64,000 nt of DNA from Antedon mediterranea (Eukaryota; Echinodermata; Crinoidea; Comatulida; Antedonidae), in contig NC_092673.1 of the NCBI RefSeq assembly GCF_964355755.1, positions 11,477,001-11,541,000 of the forward strand. The letters run 5' to 3'. Position 1 is the first letter of the stretch. Each line of letters starts with the position of its first letter. A program made the translations under genes and the position numbers. The notes under the pieces were generated by a model that saw only the letters and a program-made list of their open reading frames with translations, was not told the origin of the DNA and did no database searches. Below, in pieces: positions 1 through 13,200 of this stretch.

Positions 1-447
1 ATAAGTAGCTTCCACAATAGGTACGTAATTTATTTCACATTTCAATTGGTTGTTAAGAGACAAAATTTATCCTTATGTTCTGAACACAGCTGTTTTCAAT
101 GAATTTGATATTTATGTCGTCAGGTATCTTGTGTCATCATAACAAATTTATTTGAATCAATTTTGTTACGTGAAATGATTATTTTAGTAGTTTCTATAAG
201 GTCTCTATGGCTGTGTTTATACAACACCCTAAATGTGACCACATCTTTTTAGCGTGTAGTACGGGCCGAGGTCAACCCCCAAAAAACTTTGCAGTTATAC
301 AATAAATAATAATACCGTGTTTTACCCTACTTCATAAACCCAAGTTGTATTTTCCTAACATACGTGCATGTTTAAAAAAAATTAAATATCCGTAAAATTA
401 TAAACATGATCACCTATAACTCTTCAAAGCGACGAATTAAATTCTAG
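1..447 (+). mobile_element. Helentron-like element, 3' part (subfamily A)
   Basis: Ends with the family 3' signature: subterminal catgatcacctat, a decayed hairpin ctcttcaaagcgacgaatt, then ttCTAG at 444-447 followed by T. The conserved 3' region starts around 355 (aacatacgtgcatgttt, as in the copy ending at 45253). Sequence left of that does not match the other copies closely, so the inner boundary is uncertain and the 5' end is outside the window. Confidence 0.6.
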
Positions 448-1177
448 TTATATATTGTTTTTGACTTTTTTATTCATAACTTTTATATATTTTTTCGTTT
501 TTAATATGAATTGTAAATATCAAATCCTATATTTTTATATACATTGATTGCAATAAAGATAATTTTTATTTTTATTTTTGATCATAGGAATATTACAAGA
601 GAAAATAGTATGTGTTTTTTGTGATTCCTGTGTGTTAGAGGACAGAACCCATTTCCTTTGTGCCTGAGAAATGAATATATTCTATTATATTCTAAATTTA
701 TCTTTGTAAATTATAACCTGCTGATTGTATTGTTGTTGTAAGTGTTATATGAATATGACAACAATATTAATAGAATATGTTTCTTATTAATTTATTTAGA
801 TAAAGCATTTTAAAAAAGAAAAATATTTTATGTCTGTTTAAAAAGAAAAGAGAAAGAAAGAAAAAATCAATCAAAACAGATTTATTTACACACTGCATTG
901 TACAATTCATTGTATTCCTGGTGAGCATACGGTACCCAAAATGTAACTACAGTTAGCACTGAATAGTCAAATAAATTGGTACACTCTATATAATTATTTA
1001 CCGTCAATGGCAATAAGTTTGTATGATGTTGGGTATGCATTTTCATATTAACTTGCTTAAATAAATAATATATTATCCTGCATTAGTGATTAGTTTTTTA
1101 CTTATTAATATTTGTTCAATATCAACTTTATTTGCTTTTTCATGCTATTGTGACTACACTATGTTTTTGTAACTCAC
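448..1177. other. Unassigned AT-rich intron or 3' region
   Basis: No open frame, RNA gene or repeat structure recognised. Contains a purine-rich stretch near 840-870. A further 3' DENND1 exon here cannot be excluded, but none with convincing borders was seen. Confidence 0.5.
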
Positions 1178-1285
1178 CCTTCTTAAATATGGACTTGATG
1201 TTGGTGAACTTGGGTTACTTCTTCTTGCAGGCATTGGTCCTGAAATCTTAAGATGCTGAATAGAATAGCCTGTATCTAAATCATC
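1178..1285 (-). CDS. DENND1: DENND1 exon: disordered tail
   Basis: 108-nt, phase 0-0, reading [20 protein letters not shown] then [16 protein letters not shown]. Its Ser/Pro-rich basic character fits the unstructured C-terminal tail; no clathrin box or AP-2 motif is visible in this exon. Acceptor gatttcag, donor gtgagtta. It is the most 3' exon found, so the stop codon probably lies left of base 1. Confidence 0.75.
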
Positions 1286-4200
1286 CTGAAATCAAACATA
1301 AACAGTATATTCATAAGCATATAAAAAAAGGGAGGAGAGTTGGGGAGATTTGGTAGGATACAGCACCAAAGGGCTACTGCCACGCCTAGTACTTTTTGTG
1401 GGGGAATATAATATAAAACCTATACTGTATAGGCCTATATTAAGAAATGTGTAATGATTGTTTTAGCCATGTTTAGTTACGTGATTTCAATGTTTGTTAC
1501 AAGTGATTTCAGCGGTTTCCCTTATTGGGTCACACCAAACAAATTCAAATAAATGAATTGATTAAAATGCCATCAAATTAAAAAAACTGAGTGAAGAGTG
1601 GCCAAAATAGTGGTGGTGGTAAAACCAAAATATGTATTTAATATTTATATTTGTAGTAAAAGCAAGTAAACACACTAAGAAGCAAAGACAGATATTCAAA
1701 CCACTGGAATATTTTATTGATTAAAGTTCTATTATATTGGTAAGGTCCTCGAAAACTGACTGCATTTTTCTTGACAAAATATGCTTCTTTTTGTCGAGTC
1801 GTTTCAAACAACTATATATAAACATATGCAGAATTTCCATATTGTTACTTTGTTCTAAATATATATTTTTTGCTGCACTATTGTGCTGCAATTTTGTTTA
1901 AATATTAAACAAATTATGTATTGAAAAATAATACAATCAAATAATAACCAAAAAGAAATCGAAATAAAGGTATTGCAAAAAAATGAAAATTAGTAGTATC
2001 ATTTTAATTAGCAAAAAGGCTTTAAAAACTGTAATTTTTCATTACAATTAAAATATTATATGAAATTGTTTTACAAAACATGAAAAAATTGAATATGAAT
2101 AATAGTTGAAAGGTTTGGTATGCAAAAGGAAATTCAAAAAGAGGCATACCAATAATAAACCATAAACAAATTTGGCATACCGATAATAAACCATAAACAA
2201 ATTTGGCATACCGATAATAAACCATAAACAAATTTGGCATACCGATAATAAACCATAAACAAATTTGGCATACCGATAATAAACCATAAACAAATTTGGC
2301 ATACCGATAATAAACCATAAACAAATTTGGCATACCGATAATAAACCATAAACAAATTTGGCATACCGATAATAAACCATAAACAAATTTGGCATAACGA
2401 TAATAAACCATAAACAAATTTGGCATACAGATAATAAACCATAAACAAATTTGGCATACCGATAATAAACCATAAACAAATTTGGCATACCGATAATAAA
2501 CCATAAACAAATTTGGCATACTGATAATAAACCATAAACAAATTTGGCATACCGATAATAAACCATAAACAAATTTGGCATACCGATAATAAACCATAAA
2601 CAAATTTGGCATACCGATAATAAACCATAAACAAATTTGGCATACCGATAATAAACCATAAACAAATTTGGCATACCGATAATAAAACATAAACAAATTT
2701 GGCATAACGATAATAAACCATAAACAAATTTGGCATACCGATAATAAACCATAAACAAATTTGGCATACCGATAATAAACCATAAACAAATTTGGCATAC
2801 CGATAATAAACCATAAACAAATTTGGCATACCGATAATAAACCATAAACAAATTTGGCATATCGATAATAAACCATAAACAAATTTGGCATCCGATAATA
2901 AACCATAAACAAATTTGGCATACCGATAATAAACCATAAACAAATTTGGCATACCGATAATAAACCATAAACAAATTTGGCATACCGATAATAAACCATA
3001 AACAAATTTGGCATACCGATAATAAACCATAAACAAATTTGGCATACCGATAATAAACCATAAACAAATTTGGCATACCGATAATAAACCATAAACAAAT
3101 TTGGCATACCGATAATAAACCATAAACAAATTTGGCATACCGATAATAAACCATAAACAAATTTGGCATACCGATAATAAAACATAAACAAATTTGGCAT
3201 AACGATAATAAACCATAAACAAATTTGGCATACCGATAATAAACCATAAACAAATTTGGCATACCGATAATAAACCATAAACAAATTTGGCATACCGATA
3301 ATAAACCATAAACAAATTTGGCATACCGATAATAAACCATAAACAAATTTGGCATACCGATAATAAACCATAAACAAATTTGGCATACCGATAATAAACC
3401 CTAAACAAATTTGGCATACCGATAATAAACCATAAACAAATTTGGCATAACGATAATAAACCATAAACAAATTTGGCATACCGATAATAAACCATAAACA
3501 AATTTGGCATACCGATAATAAACCATAAACAAATTTGGCATACCGATAATAAACCATAAACAAATTTGGCATATCGATAATAAACCATAAACAAATTTGG
3601 CATACCGATAATAAACCATAAACAAATTTGGCATACCGATAATAAACCATAAACAAATTTGGCATACCGATAATAAACCATAAACAAATTTGGCATACCG
3701 ATAATAAACCATAAACAAATTTGGCATACCGATAATAAACCATAAACAAATTTGGCATACCGATAATAAACCATAAACAAATTTGGCATACCGATAATAA
3801 AACATAAACAAATTTGGCATAACGATAATAAACCATAAACAAATTTGGCATACCGATAATAAACCATAAACAAATTTGGCATACCGATAATAAACCATAA
3901 ACAAATTTGGCATACCGATAATAAACCATAAACAAATTTGGCATACCGATAATAAACCATAAACAAATTTGGCATACCGATAATAAACCATAAACAAATT
4001 TGGCATACCGATAATAAACCATAAACAAATTTGGCATACCGATAATAAACCATAAACAAATTTGGCATACCGATAATAAAACATAAACAAATTTGGCATA
4101 ACGATAATAAACCATAAACAAATTTGGCATACCGATAATAAACCATTAAACAAATTTGGCATACCGATAATAAACCATAAACAAATTTGGCATACCGATA

Positions 4201-7200
4201 ATAAACCATAAACAAATTTGGCATATCGATAATAAACCATTAACAAATTTGGCATACCGATAATAAACCATAAACAAATTTGGCATACCGATAATAAACC
4301 ATAAACAAATTTGGCATACCGATAATAAACCATAAACAAATACATATAATTGATACAGTATTAATGCTCTAAATTCTCTCACATAAAGCACAAGAGTACT
4401 GTATGCATGTGTGGTCTGCCATTTATAAAGTACAATAATATCGGTTTAGTAATCAGGTACAGAATATAGGGACATTTTGTTGGATTATGAAGGTGTCCCT
4501 TAATGAGTTATACAGTACTGAAGGTGTCCCTTAATGAGTTATACAGTACTGAAGGTGTCCCTTAATGAGTTATACAGTACTGAAGGTGTCCCTTAATGAG
4601 TTATACAGTACTGAAGGTGTCCCTTAATGAGTTATACAGTACTGAAGGTGTCCCTTAATGAGTTATACAGTACTGAAGGTGTCCCTTAATGAGTTATACA
4701 GTACTGAAGGTGTCCCTTAATGAGTTATACAGTACTGAAGGTGTCCCTTAATGAGTTATACAGTACTGAAGGTGTCCCTTAATGAGTTATACAGTACTGA
4801 AGGTGTCCCTTAATGAGTTATACAGTACTGAAGGTGTCCCTTAATGAGTTATACAGTACTGAAGGTGTCCCTTAATGAGTTATACAGTACTGAAGGTGTC
4901 CCTTAATGAGTTATACAGTACTGAAGGTGTCCCTTAATGAGTTATACAGTACTGAAGGTGTCCCTTAATGAGTTATACAGTACTGAAGGTGTCCCTTAAT
5001 GAGTTATACAGTACTGTTTTTGATAGGAATTAGGACAATCAGTAATTACCTTAAAGCTCAGGTACAGGCATGAATTTTAAATATAATATCTGGTTAATTG
5101 TACATAAATCAAATATTTGTAACAGAAATAAAGACGAAAAAATATGAATTTCCCTTAATATGGTCAAATACAGAATTTGGCAAAATTCTGCCATAAAAAA
5201 ACAGAAAGACTTTTTTCAGTAGTTGGGTATAGTTTAAACTAATGTAAAACATGTCTGGTGACTCCCTAGAAGGTGAAAAAAGATGGTGGATATACGGTGG
5301 ATAATTTTTGCTATAGCATGAAAATAAAAATCTGAAGTAGAATTACCAGAAATATAAAATTCAAGTTATATTACCTATATTTAGTCATCTGATAACATTT
5401 TTTGCCACATTGTTTATTTTTCATAGCTTTTAAAAATGCCTCTCTATTTACAAAATTTGTGTACAAAAGAATAGAGATTTTACTGTGTAATTTGAACTAT
5501 CCCCCCACTGATAAGAAAGTGCTTATTTTCAACAAGCTCGTGTAACACAAATAAAATCACAAACAAATTATGAAACATAGGGGAAACTATAGATCGATAA
5601 TTATTGGAACCCTTACAAGAGGTGGTTGCTAACGATAGGTGGTGGTCCTTTAAAAATGTGGTCACTTACGAGAGGCAGTGGTCATAAAGAGTGGTACTGT
5701 AGTTGCTTACGAGATGTGGTCGATTATAAGAAGCGGTCCCGAGAGGTGGTTGATTACAAGGTATTGGTCGTTTAAGAGATGGTCGATTATGAGAAATGGT
5801 CTCTTAAGGGAGATGGTGGTCGCTTACGAGATGGCCGTTTTTTGAAGGTCAGTCTGATAGCTATTAGTAAAGAGATGCATTTGCACATGATTTAGACATA
5901 GGTTCTACATTTGCTGATGATAGTAACTACATTCGCTGTGAGTCAATTTCCGATACTGCTTGACCGTTCTACATTAGCTGGTGTTGATTTTTTATTTACT
6001 ACATAAGCTGTTGGTGTTTCTAAATTAGCTGGAGGATTACTCTACATTAACAGTTTCGACATTATCTGGCGTTTTCTACATTAGCAGTTGTTACAAGCTG
6101 TATTTATTATATAAAACTTACCTTTGATTTAATGAGTTTAGTGGTGATTCCCTTAAATTCTTTCACACCTGTTTTTGCAAAACCCTTAGTCTTATGAAAT
6201 AAGAAAAAAGTAATGTGTTAAAGTTCATCTGCCAATTAGGTAACATTGTATTTTAAAGTGAGCAATGAAATACACACATGTTATAGCTTTGAGTATGTTT
6301 ACGTCTGTATATGTATTTGATTAGTGGACCTTTTATTTATCAATTATAATTATGAGAAGAATGCATACTGTTAAATATGTGAATGGTATCCTATTTTGTT
6401 ACAACCCTTCACAAAAACACTGATTTTGTACCATATATGATTGTTGCTGATCTTAAATCTACAGATAATAAAGTGAACTGGCCAATAATGTTGGTAGCTG
6501 CAGGCTATTCGGTTCAATTTAATATTGTTGATTTTGGCAGATGCATGAGTTACAAATATTTTAGAAATAACAATTGCATATAATTCTGTTTTTTAGTAAT
6601 TTATTTTTATATAATAAAATATATCAACATTATGGAAATAACAATAAAAAATGTTATTAAATTGCAGGTCAATAATGTTAAAAAACTTGATAAATGCCAC
6701 AATGTACAGTATGTAACAGCATTGGTTTGGTCTGAAATCATACCATTAGTATTGCAATTAGTGTGTAAAGTTCATTATATTATTCCAAACGCAAATTTAA
6801 ATGCCAGTTTATATTGGTGTAATTTTATATTGTTTCTGTTTAGTATTTATTAACCCTTAAACACAGCCTTGATACTCGCCCTGTAAGCGAGAGGTCGCTT
6901 GTTCAAATCCCGCCAGAGACATTTTTTCATACTAAAAAATATGGAACTTTCGCCGATGAGCTATGCTCGACACGATTATAAGATCATGTTCCGAATATGA
7001 GCACTGTTTCCTCACAGATTTCCTTATCTTTATCGTTTCAAAAATATACATATATTTTTGGAACGCTGTCCTTTACAAAAATGCTTATCAACTCAATGAG
7101 ATCCAAATGGGCAATTGCCGCAAAATCCTCCCTGAGTTTGACGTTGAAATTTACTCTAGAACTAAGAAGTTGAAAAGAGAACTTCCTGCATCCAGTTTCA

Positions 7201-10200
7201 AAATTAACTCAGGATTATCGCCAATGATTGCCATAAGCAATCAAAAGTAATGGCCCGAAGGGGATATCACAAATTTGGTCTACCTGCAGACTTGGTCATT
7301 TCAACACAAGTGACTCTACCTTCGGAAGATTTTAGGGCTTTTAGGAAACCCTGCAGAAGGTTTGTTCGGACTTATAACTAAAATCGGAGCAACACCTCTC
7401 ATTTAGTTGTTGAAATTAATTGTCGACTTTCTGAAGGAGAGAAAAAACTTCTTTTTCAAGGACTTAAATTCTGCCCAAAACCAAGGCAGTTCGCCGCACA
7501 ATTATCTTTAGATCATGGAGTCTTTCTCCAGAAAATTACGATTACTTGAATATTTTGCTGATTCAGACAGCAGCACCACGCAAAACAAAGGCAACATTAG
7601 CAAATTTAAACCAAAAAGTTCCTGGAATCCACCTAAAAATCGTTGTCTAGCTTTAGAAACATTTATTCAGGCTATTGAAGAGGATGTACAAAACTACGTC
7701 CCAGTCCAGATAAAAGTGACAATTTCTCAAAACAAGAGAGGCAGGCCATTGCCAAATTGCGTCAGCGTAATGATGTCATCATTAAACCCGCTGATAGGTT
7801 CTGCCACTGTTGCTATGGACATCAAATTTTATGAAGAGGAGTCCTTAAGACAGCTAAACAATCCTCTTAATTATCGTAAACGGATCCCACCCCGGAAATT
7901 GCGGATAAGGTGGCCAAATTTGTTTCTGTAAGCTATCATGGGTGGTTCTTGAAAAATATCTTTTGTAGCAGAGTTATCTTCTGTCAAAATCGAAAAGTTA
8001 TCGAGGAGAATGTTAATAACCTTCTTATTCATAGGATGATACGTGAGGACTAGAGGTATGCGGTCACAAGCATTTGTATTATCTGTAGGTTGTAATGTGT
8101 CCTCGTGCGTTAACTGGCAAACTTTTCTTAGAGATTTCACGGTAATGTCAGATGGATTTTCGCATGCATTAAAAAAATCGATCATCTCAGATGCTTTTAC
8201 GTTAAAGTCATCATCATCTAACAAGTTGCGAATTACGGTATAGCATTCTTACAAGCTGGAGGATGCGAAAAGTTGTAATTTAGATAAGCGTGCGCGTCAG
8301 TATCTTTGTAGTGAACGGATGTAGAAAGACCAGGTTTATCAATAGATAAACTAATATCAAGGAAAGACACACACTTGTCAGAAATTTCATTAATTCAAAA
8401 CCGCCCGGTGATATACTGTTATATTATTAATTAATTTGAAACGATAAAGATGAGAAAATCTGTAAGAATGAGAAAAAGTTGCCCCAACCAAGACTCGAAC
8501 TCGGACCGTCTACTTGATATGCAGCTTTTCTAACCATTATATATATAAACACAACAGGGAAAGAACATCAATTTTAAACCGCCCAGTGATATACTGAAAT
8601 TTAATTAATTAATTTGAAACAATAAGATGAGGAAATCTGTGATAATTAGAACAAGTCGCCCCAACCGAGACTAAACCCGGACCTTCTGCTTAAATGCAGT
8701 TGTCCTAACCATTAGAGCACTGGGGCTTTCATGGAATTGGTATGGCGGAACAGCACTAGTCCCTCATGCAAACCAGAGATCAAATTGATACGCCCTCATC
8801 TTTCATTATTTTATTCTCACAGATTTCCTCAATTTTAGTATATCATCTAGCGGTTAAAATTAATATTCTATGCCTAATGTGTTTATATGGTCACTCAACA
8901 CTCAATGTCATTTTGTTGTTATGTCAAAGGTTGATGTTGAAGTTATTATTTATGAAAAAAAGTTTATTACCTGTTGAACCATGTGCTTCATTGCAGGATT
9001 AGCCTGATGGAAGGTGGTGAAAGGAAAGACAGTGAGAATACAATTGAAAATGAGTTACAAATAGATTAATAACACAGAAAGTAAATATACTGTATGAACA
9101 GCTAAAAATACAATAAAAGCAGAAAGAGTAAAGAAAAGAAAGCAGCAAAAAGTGTCAGCCCACGAATTTCACGTCGGCAATCGGCAATTGCCGACCTTAT
9201 TGCCGACCTTAAATTGTCAGAGGACGGCAAGAGATTGCCGACCTAGAAACTAGGCTAGATCCCTCCTTTCAAGCCTCCTAGCAACAACATGGTACTTTAA
9301 GGGATCGTATCATTGAAATTTTAACAGGCATATTCACCACCATGTTGTGTTTAGTTAACAAACCATGGAATTAAGATGATCCCTGAATTCACTCAACCAT
9401 TACATCATTTTGTGTGTGAGCTGCATGCTTTCTCCTATCAACCAAGCTGGCTGGGCACAGCCCGGTGCGCAACAGACCTGTGTAGGGGAATACCCTGTTA
9501 TGCCAAGCAAGCATGCTCTGTGTACGGCTAGCTCCAGAACCATGATGTTCAGCAATTAATTATCAAATAGAATTTATCTTGTAGATTTTAGTGTTAGGTT
9601 TTTATATTTTAGTTAATTTTGCTAGTTCTTTTTGCATAACATATAGCTAGGGAGGCTAGGCCTAATAGCTAGGCCTTTAGGTTAGCAAGAGGTTTAGGCC
9701 TTGGGGTGAATTTTCTATTTTTAGAACTGCCGAGACTGCCGACCTTGGCGAATTTAAGGTCGGCAATTTTTTGCCGACCTTCTTTTTTCTGAATTTCGTG
9801 GGCTGAAGTGTACAGTATATATATATGTTAAGATGGACAATGTTTGTAAGAAAGTGCTTGTGGAATTGTTTGGAACCTATTACATATCTACATACCCTGT
9901 TTCCCTTTACGCTATTTGAAGAAATCTGAAGAAAAATAAATTTTCAAAAAAGCAGAAGCAATGTAAATGAAATTTAAAAAAACCAATGAAGCAGCATTCT
10001 TGCCATGCAATTTGAATGTTTTGAAGGTTTATAATAAAAAAAGTGCAATACAGGGTCATGTTATTCTGGAACTAGAATGAAATCAACATAACAAGAGAAC
10101 ATAATTTTTATTTAAAGAACTTAACATTTTTAATATTTCAAAATTAAAGTTAGGTAATGCAGTTAACGTAAAAAGAAAATAATGAAATTAGGCTTATTTC

Positions 10201-13200
10201 TAATTGGTTATATCAATTTGATGTGACCAAATTTTTCTTGTCCAAGAAATAAGCTTAGAACATAAGGGTTCTAATTTAAGCATTTGCCATTTAAAGAGAA
10301 TTAGGTTGAGACGACCTTAACATTAATTTTATAGTTAAAATAATTTATTGAAAATTACTATAGACTTCCTTTATTTTGATATACGCTATTGTTTGCCAAA
10401 TTATAAATTCATGTCCAAATACATTGTCTGGATCTAGAATTGGCCAGGTTGAAAAAGATAATTTGATGTATGTATTGCCAGCCAAATGATGAGTCCAAAT
10501 CATAGAAATTGGAAAGCTCCTATCTGAAAGGTTGAAACTGAGATCGTAATACATACTATATCAAATTCAGGTTGTTGAATTAATGATAAGCTACTACAAT
10601 GCATCTATGATCATGTGTTTGTGAATGCTTAACAAGCACTGTAAAGCTTGAGTAAAATTAGCTACCAGTGTCATCTACAAATTCAAATGTCTGATAAATG
10701 TCTCAATGATAAAACAAGTAATAAGTGTACCTTCAAGTGGCTGGTCATTTGCTTATGCTGTTGGATTAGGATTAAAGATATTGTAATCATTGGACTGCCA
10801 CATGTTGCAAAAAATGTGACCAAATACGATAAAGTAACCAATGCTCAAGCTCCTCTGTACCGTAGTTGCGAGCAAAAAATATGAACATATAATATACTCT
10901 ACTACTCTAATTCTTTACAGTTTTAAAATTAGGATAATGTTTATATATCATTTCGCAATATTGACAGAATATTAATTTTGAACAAAGTGTAATGTATTTT
11001 GGTTTTGGTAGTCTATGTTTTTTTTCTCTTATAATAATTACCGTAAATATAGATATATGGTAATTATTAAACTGTCACAGATTAACCCTAAAAATGGCCG
11101 TCATCCTCCAAGATAAATCATTTAAAAACATAAGATGCCTAAATGTTTTAATGTGTGGAACAATGACTAAATTATCATCATCTTCTTCTTTGTCCAATCA
11201 TCATTCCATCGTTTGCTTACATATTATATGATACTTCATAACTATCTGTATCAGATTCGCATATTTTTCTTCATATAAGTTATGAGCATCACATCAAATA
11301 TAACATTTCCCGGCTCATATTCTCCTGGCAATGTTTAGTGGTAGCGATGCCCCTTTGAGACACTTAAGTGACCATCCCATCGTTATTAATCCAAAATTCA
11401 GCGGATGCGGATTCTTGGGTGTGTTATACTCATAGGGGGCAGTGAAATAGATATTTTGCGGAATTAAAGTTATAGAGGAATAACTAAAGCAATTTCGTTG
11501 ATAGTAAAAGCACTATTCTTTCAAATTGCATGTTACAGTAGGCCTATGCATGTTAAACCTGGACACTGACTAAACTACGATCAGTGCTTTTGAGTTATGA
11601 TATCATAGTTGGCGTTTGCTACGTCGATGAAAATAAATTCTAGTATTCTGTGGTATTAAAATAGGTTTAAAGAAAAACGCTATTATTCATTGGCTATAGA
11701 AAAGATATTTTTGCATGGTAAACAATTGAGCAAGCTCGGAGGTCAAGACGTCCAAAGTCATGAGTTGACCGGGATATAAATATTAATTGTACAACATAGA
11801 GTATATCATCTAACAGAAGACCGACGTACTTGACGATCCATCATTGTATTTTCGAGGAGTCGTCAGATGTTGATATAATTTGCCAAGAAAAGATGTTTAC
11901 CGTGTCTCATTTAAGTCATGTAATGCTCCAAATCCTTAAATCTGATATATTGCATGCAATTATTTTAAAATATCCTTTTAATTGGCTTCTTATATACTGT
12001 ATAGGTATAGTTGAAATCACCAGAACGTATGCTAAAATGAGTGCTTTCGTTCAACAGGATACTCAAGTTGTTGGTGGGACAATGTTAAATTTTATGACTT
12101 CTGTTATTACGCTGTTTGGAAGTACGTACAGAAATTAGCAATCCTAGTTCGACTAAAGGCATCTAGAAACAATGACATTTTAAGATAGTTTTTTTAAAAT
12201 ACACCAGTTTATAGCTGTAATTATTATAGATATGTGTTAGAAGGAGAATCCGTAATAATTGTTAAAATCGTGAATATTGTAAGGTTAATATAATATAAAG
12301 TGTAACTATTTAGATTATCAAAGTAGCATTCCATTAAGTAGCATTCCATTAAGTAGCATTCCATTAAGACAGGGTTTTAGAGACTATAGGGAGTTTTCGC
12401 AATCTTACGAATACGATAACGAAAACGGATACGTCACGCACACGTATTCGTTTTTTTGTAAGTCAGTAAAAATCTGTTTCGCATGGAAACGAAATATTGA
12501 GGGCGCCATCAAAAATATGACTGCGGTAATTTGAGCGAAGCACAGGTACGTGTTGCTTGGTGCTTGGCTGCCAAGGCCTAGCGTAACATCAAAGCGAGTG
12601 AGGACTTTAAAAACTGCTATTTATCAAAATTGACGTGGCATTTTAGTAAATTACTTTAGTAAATTACTTTTAATAAAAGTATAATTATATTATAATCATG
12701 AATCATTCCTAATTCAAATGCAAAATGTGCTAAATATATCAAGTACTATACTCATTTTGTAGTTACGAATATGACTGGTGATATTCGTCAACACGAATAC
12801 GCTTTACGAATATGAAATTGGGAACAGCTCAAAAGTTTTGTGACGTATCTGTTTTTGTTATCGTATTCGTAATGTTGCGAAAACTCCCTATTGTCATCAA
12901 ATACGATCTGTGCAGGCATATGATATTAAGTTTTTTAAATGTTACCTTCACTAGACATTTCAAGAGTGAAAGAAAATGGTTTAAATGAAATGAAGTGTTT
13001 TTTTGTTTATCGTGATCAAAATACCATTTTAAACTGTAAAATAAATGTATGATATAAATAACTTTTGTTCTTTTGATATTCAAATAGTCTCGAAAAGAAT
13101 CCCATTATCTTGAAAAGAAGCCCAGTGTGCTTCTTTTCGAGATTTTTAAAACATCAATGGTTTCAAAATACAGAATACCTTTTAAAAACCAAAAATAAAC

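Noticed and set aside
2022-4391. Very long minus-strand open frames (300-700 codons) with a [14 protein letters not shown]-type repeat
   Set aside because: All three minus frames are open because the 31-bp unit lacks stops on that strand. The peptide is the same 31-residue cycle in each frame and has no unique flank or splice context.
2144-5015. CRISPR-like array
   Set aside because: Units are contiguous with no spacers, no cas genes are present, and the genome is eukaryotic.
8658-8726. Functional tRNA gene on the minus strand
   Set aside because: The anticodon arm is one base short, and the sequence continues into a SINE body shared with neighbouring copies.
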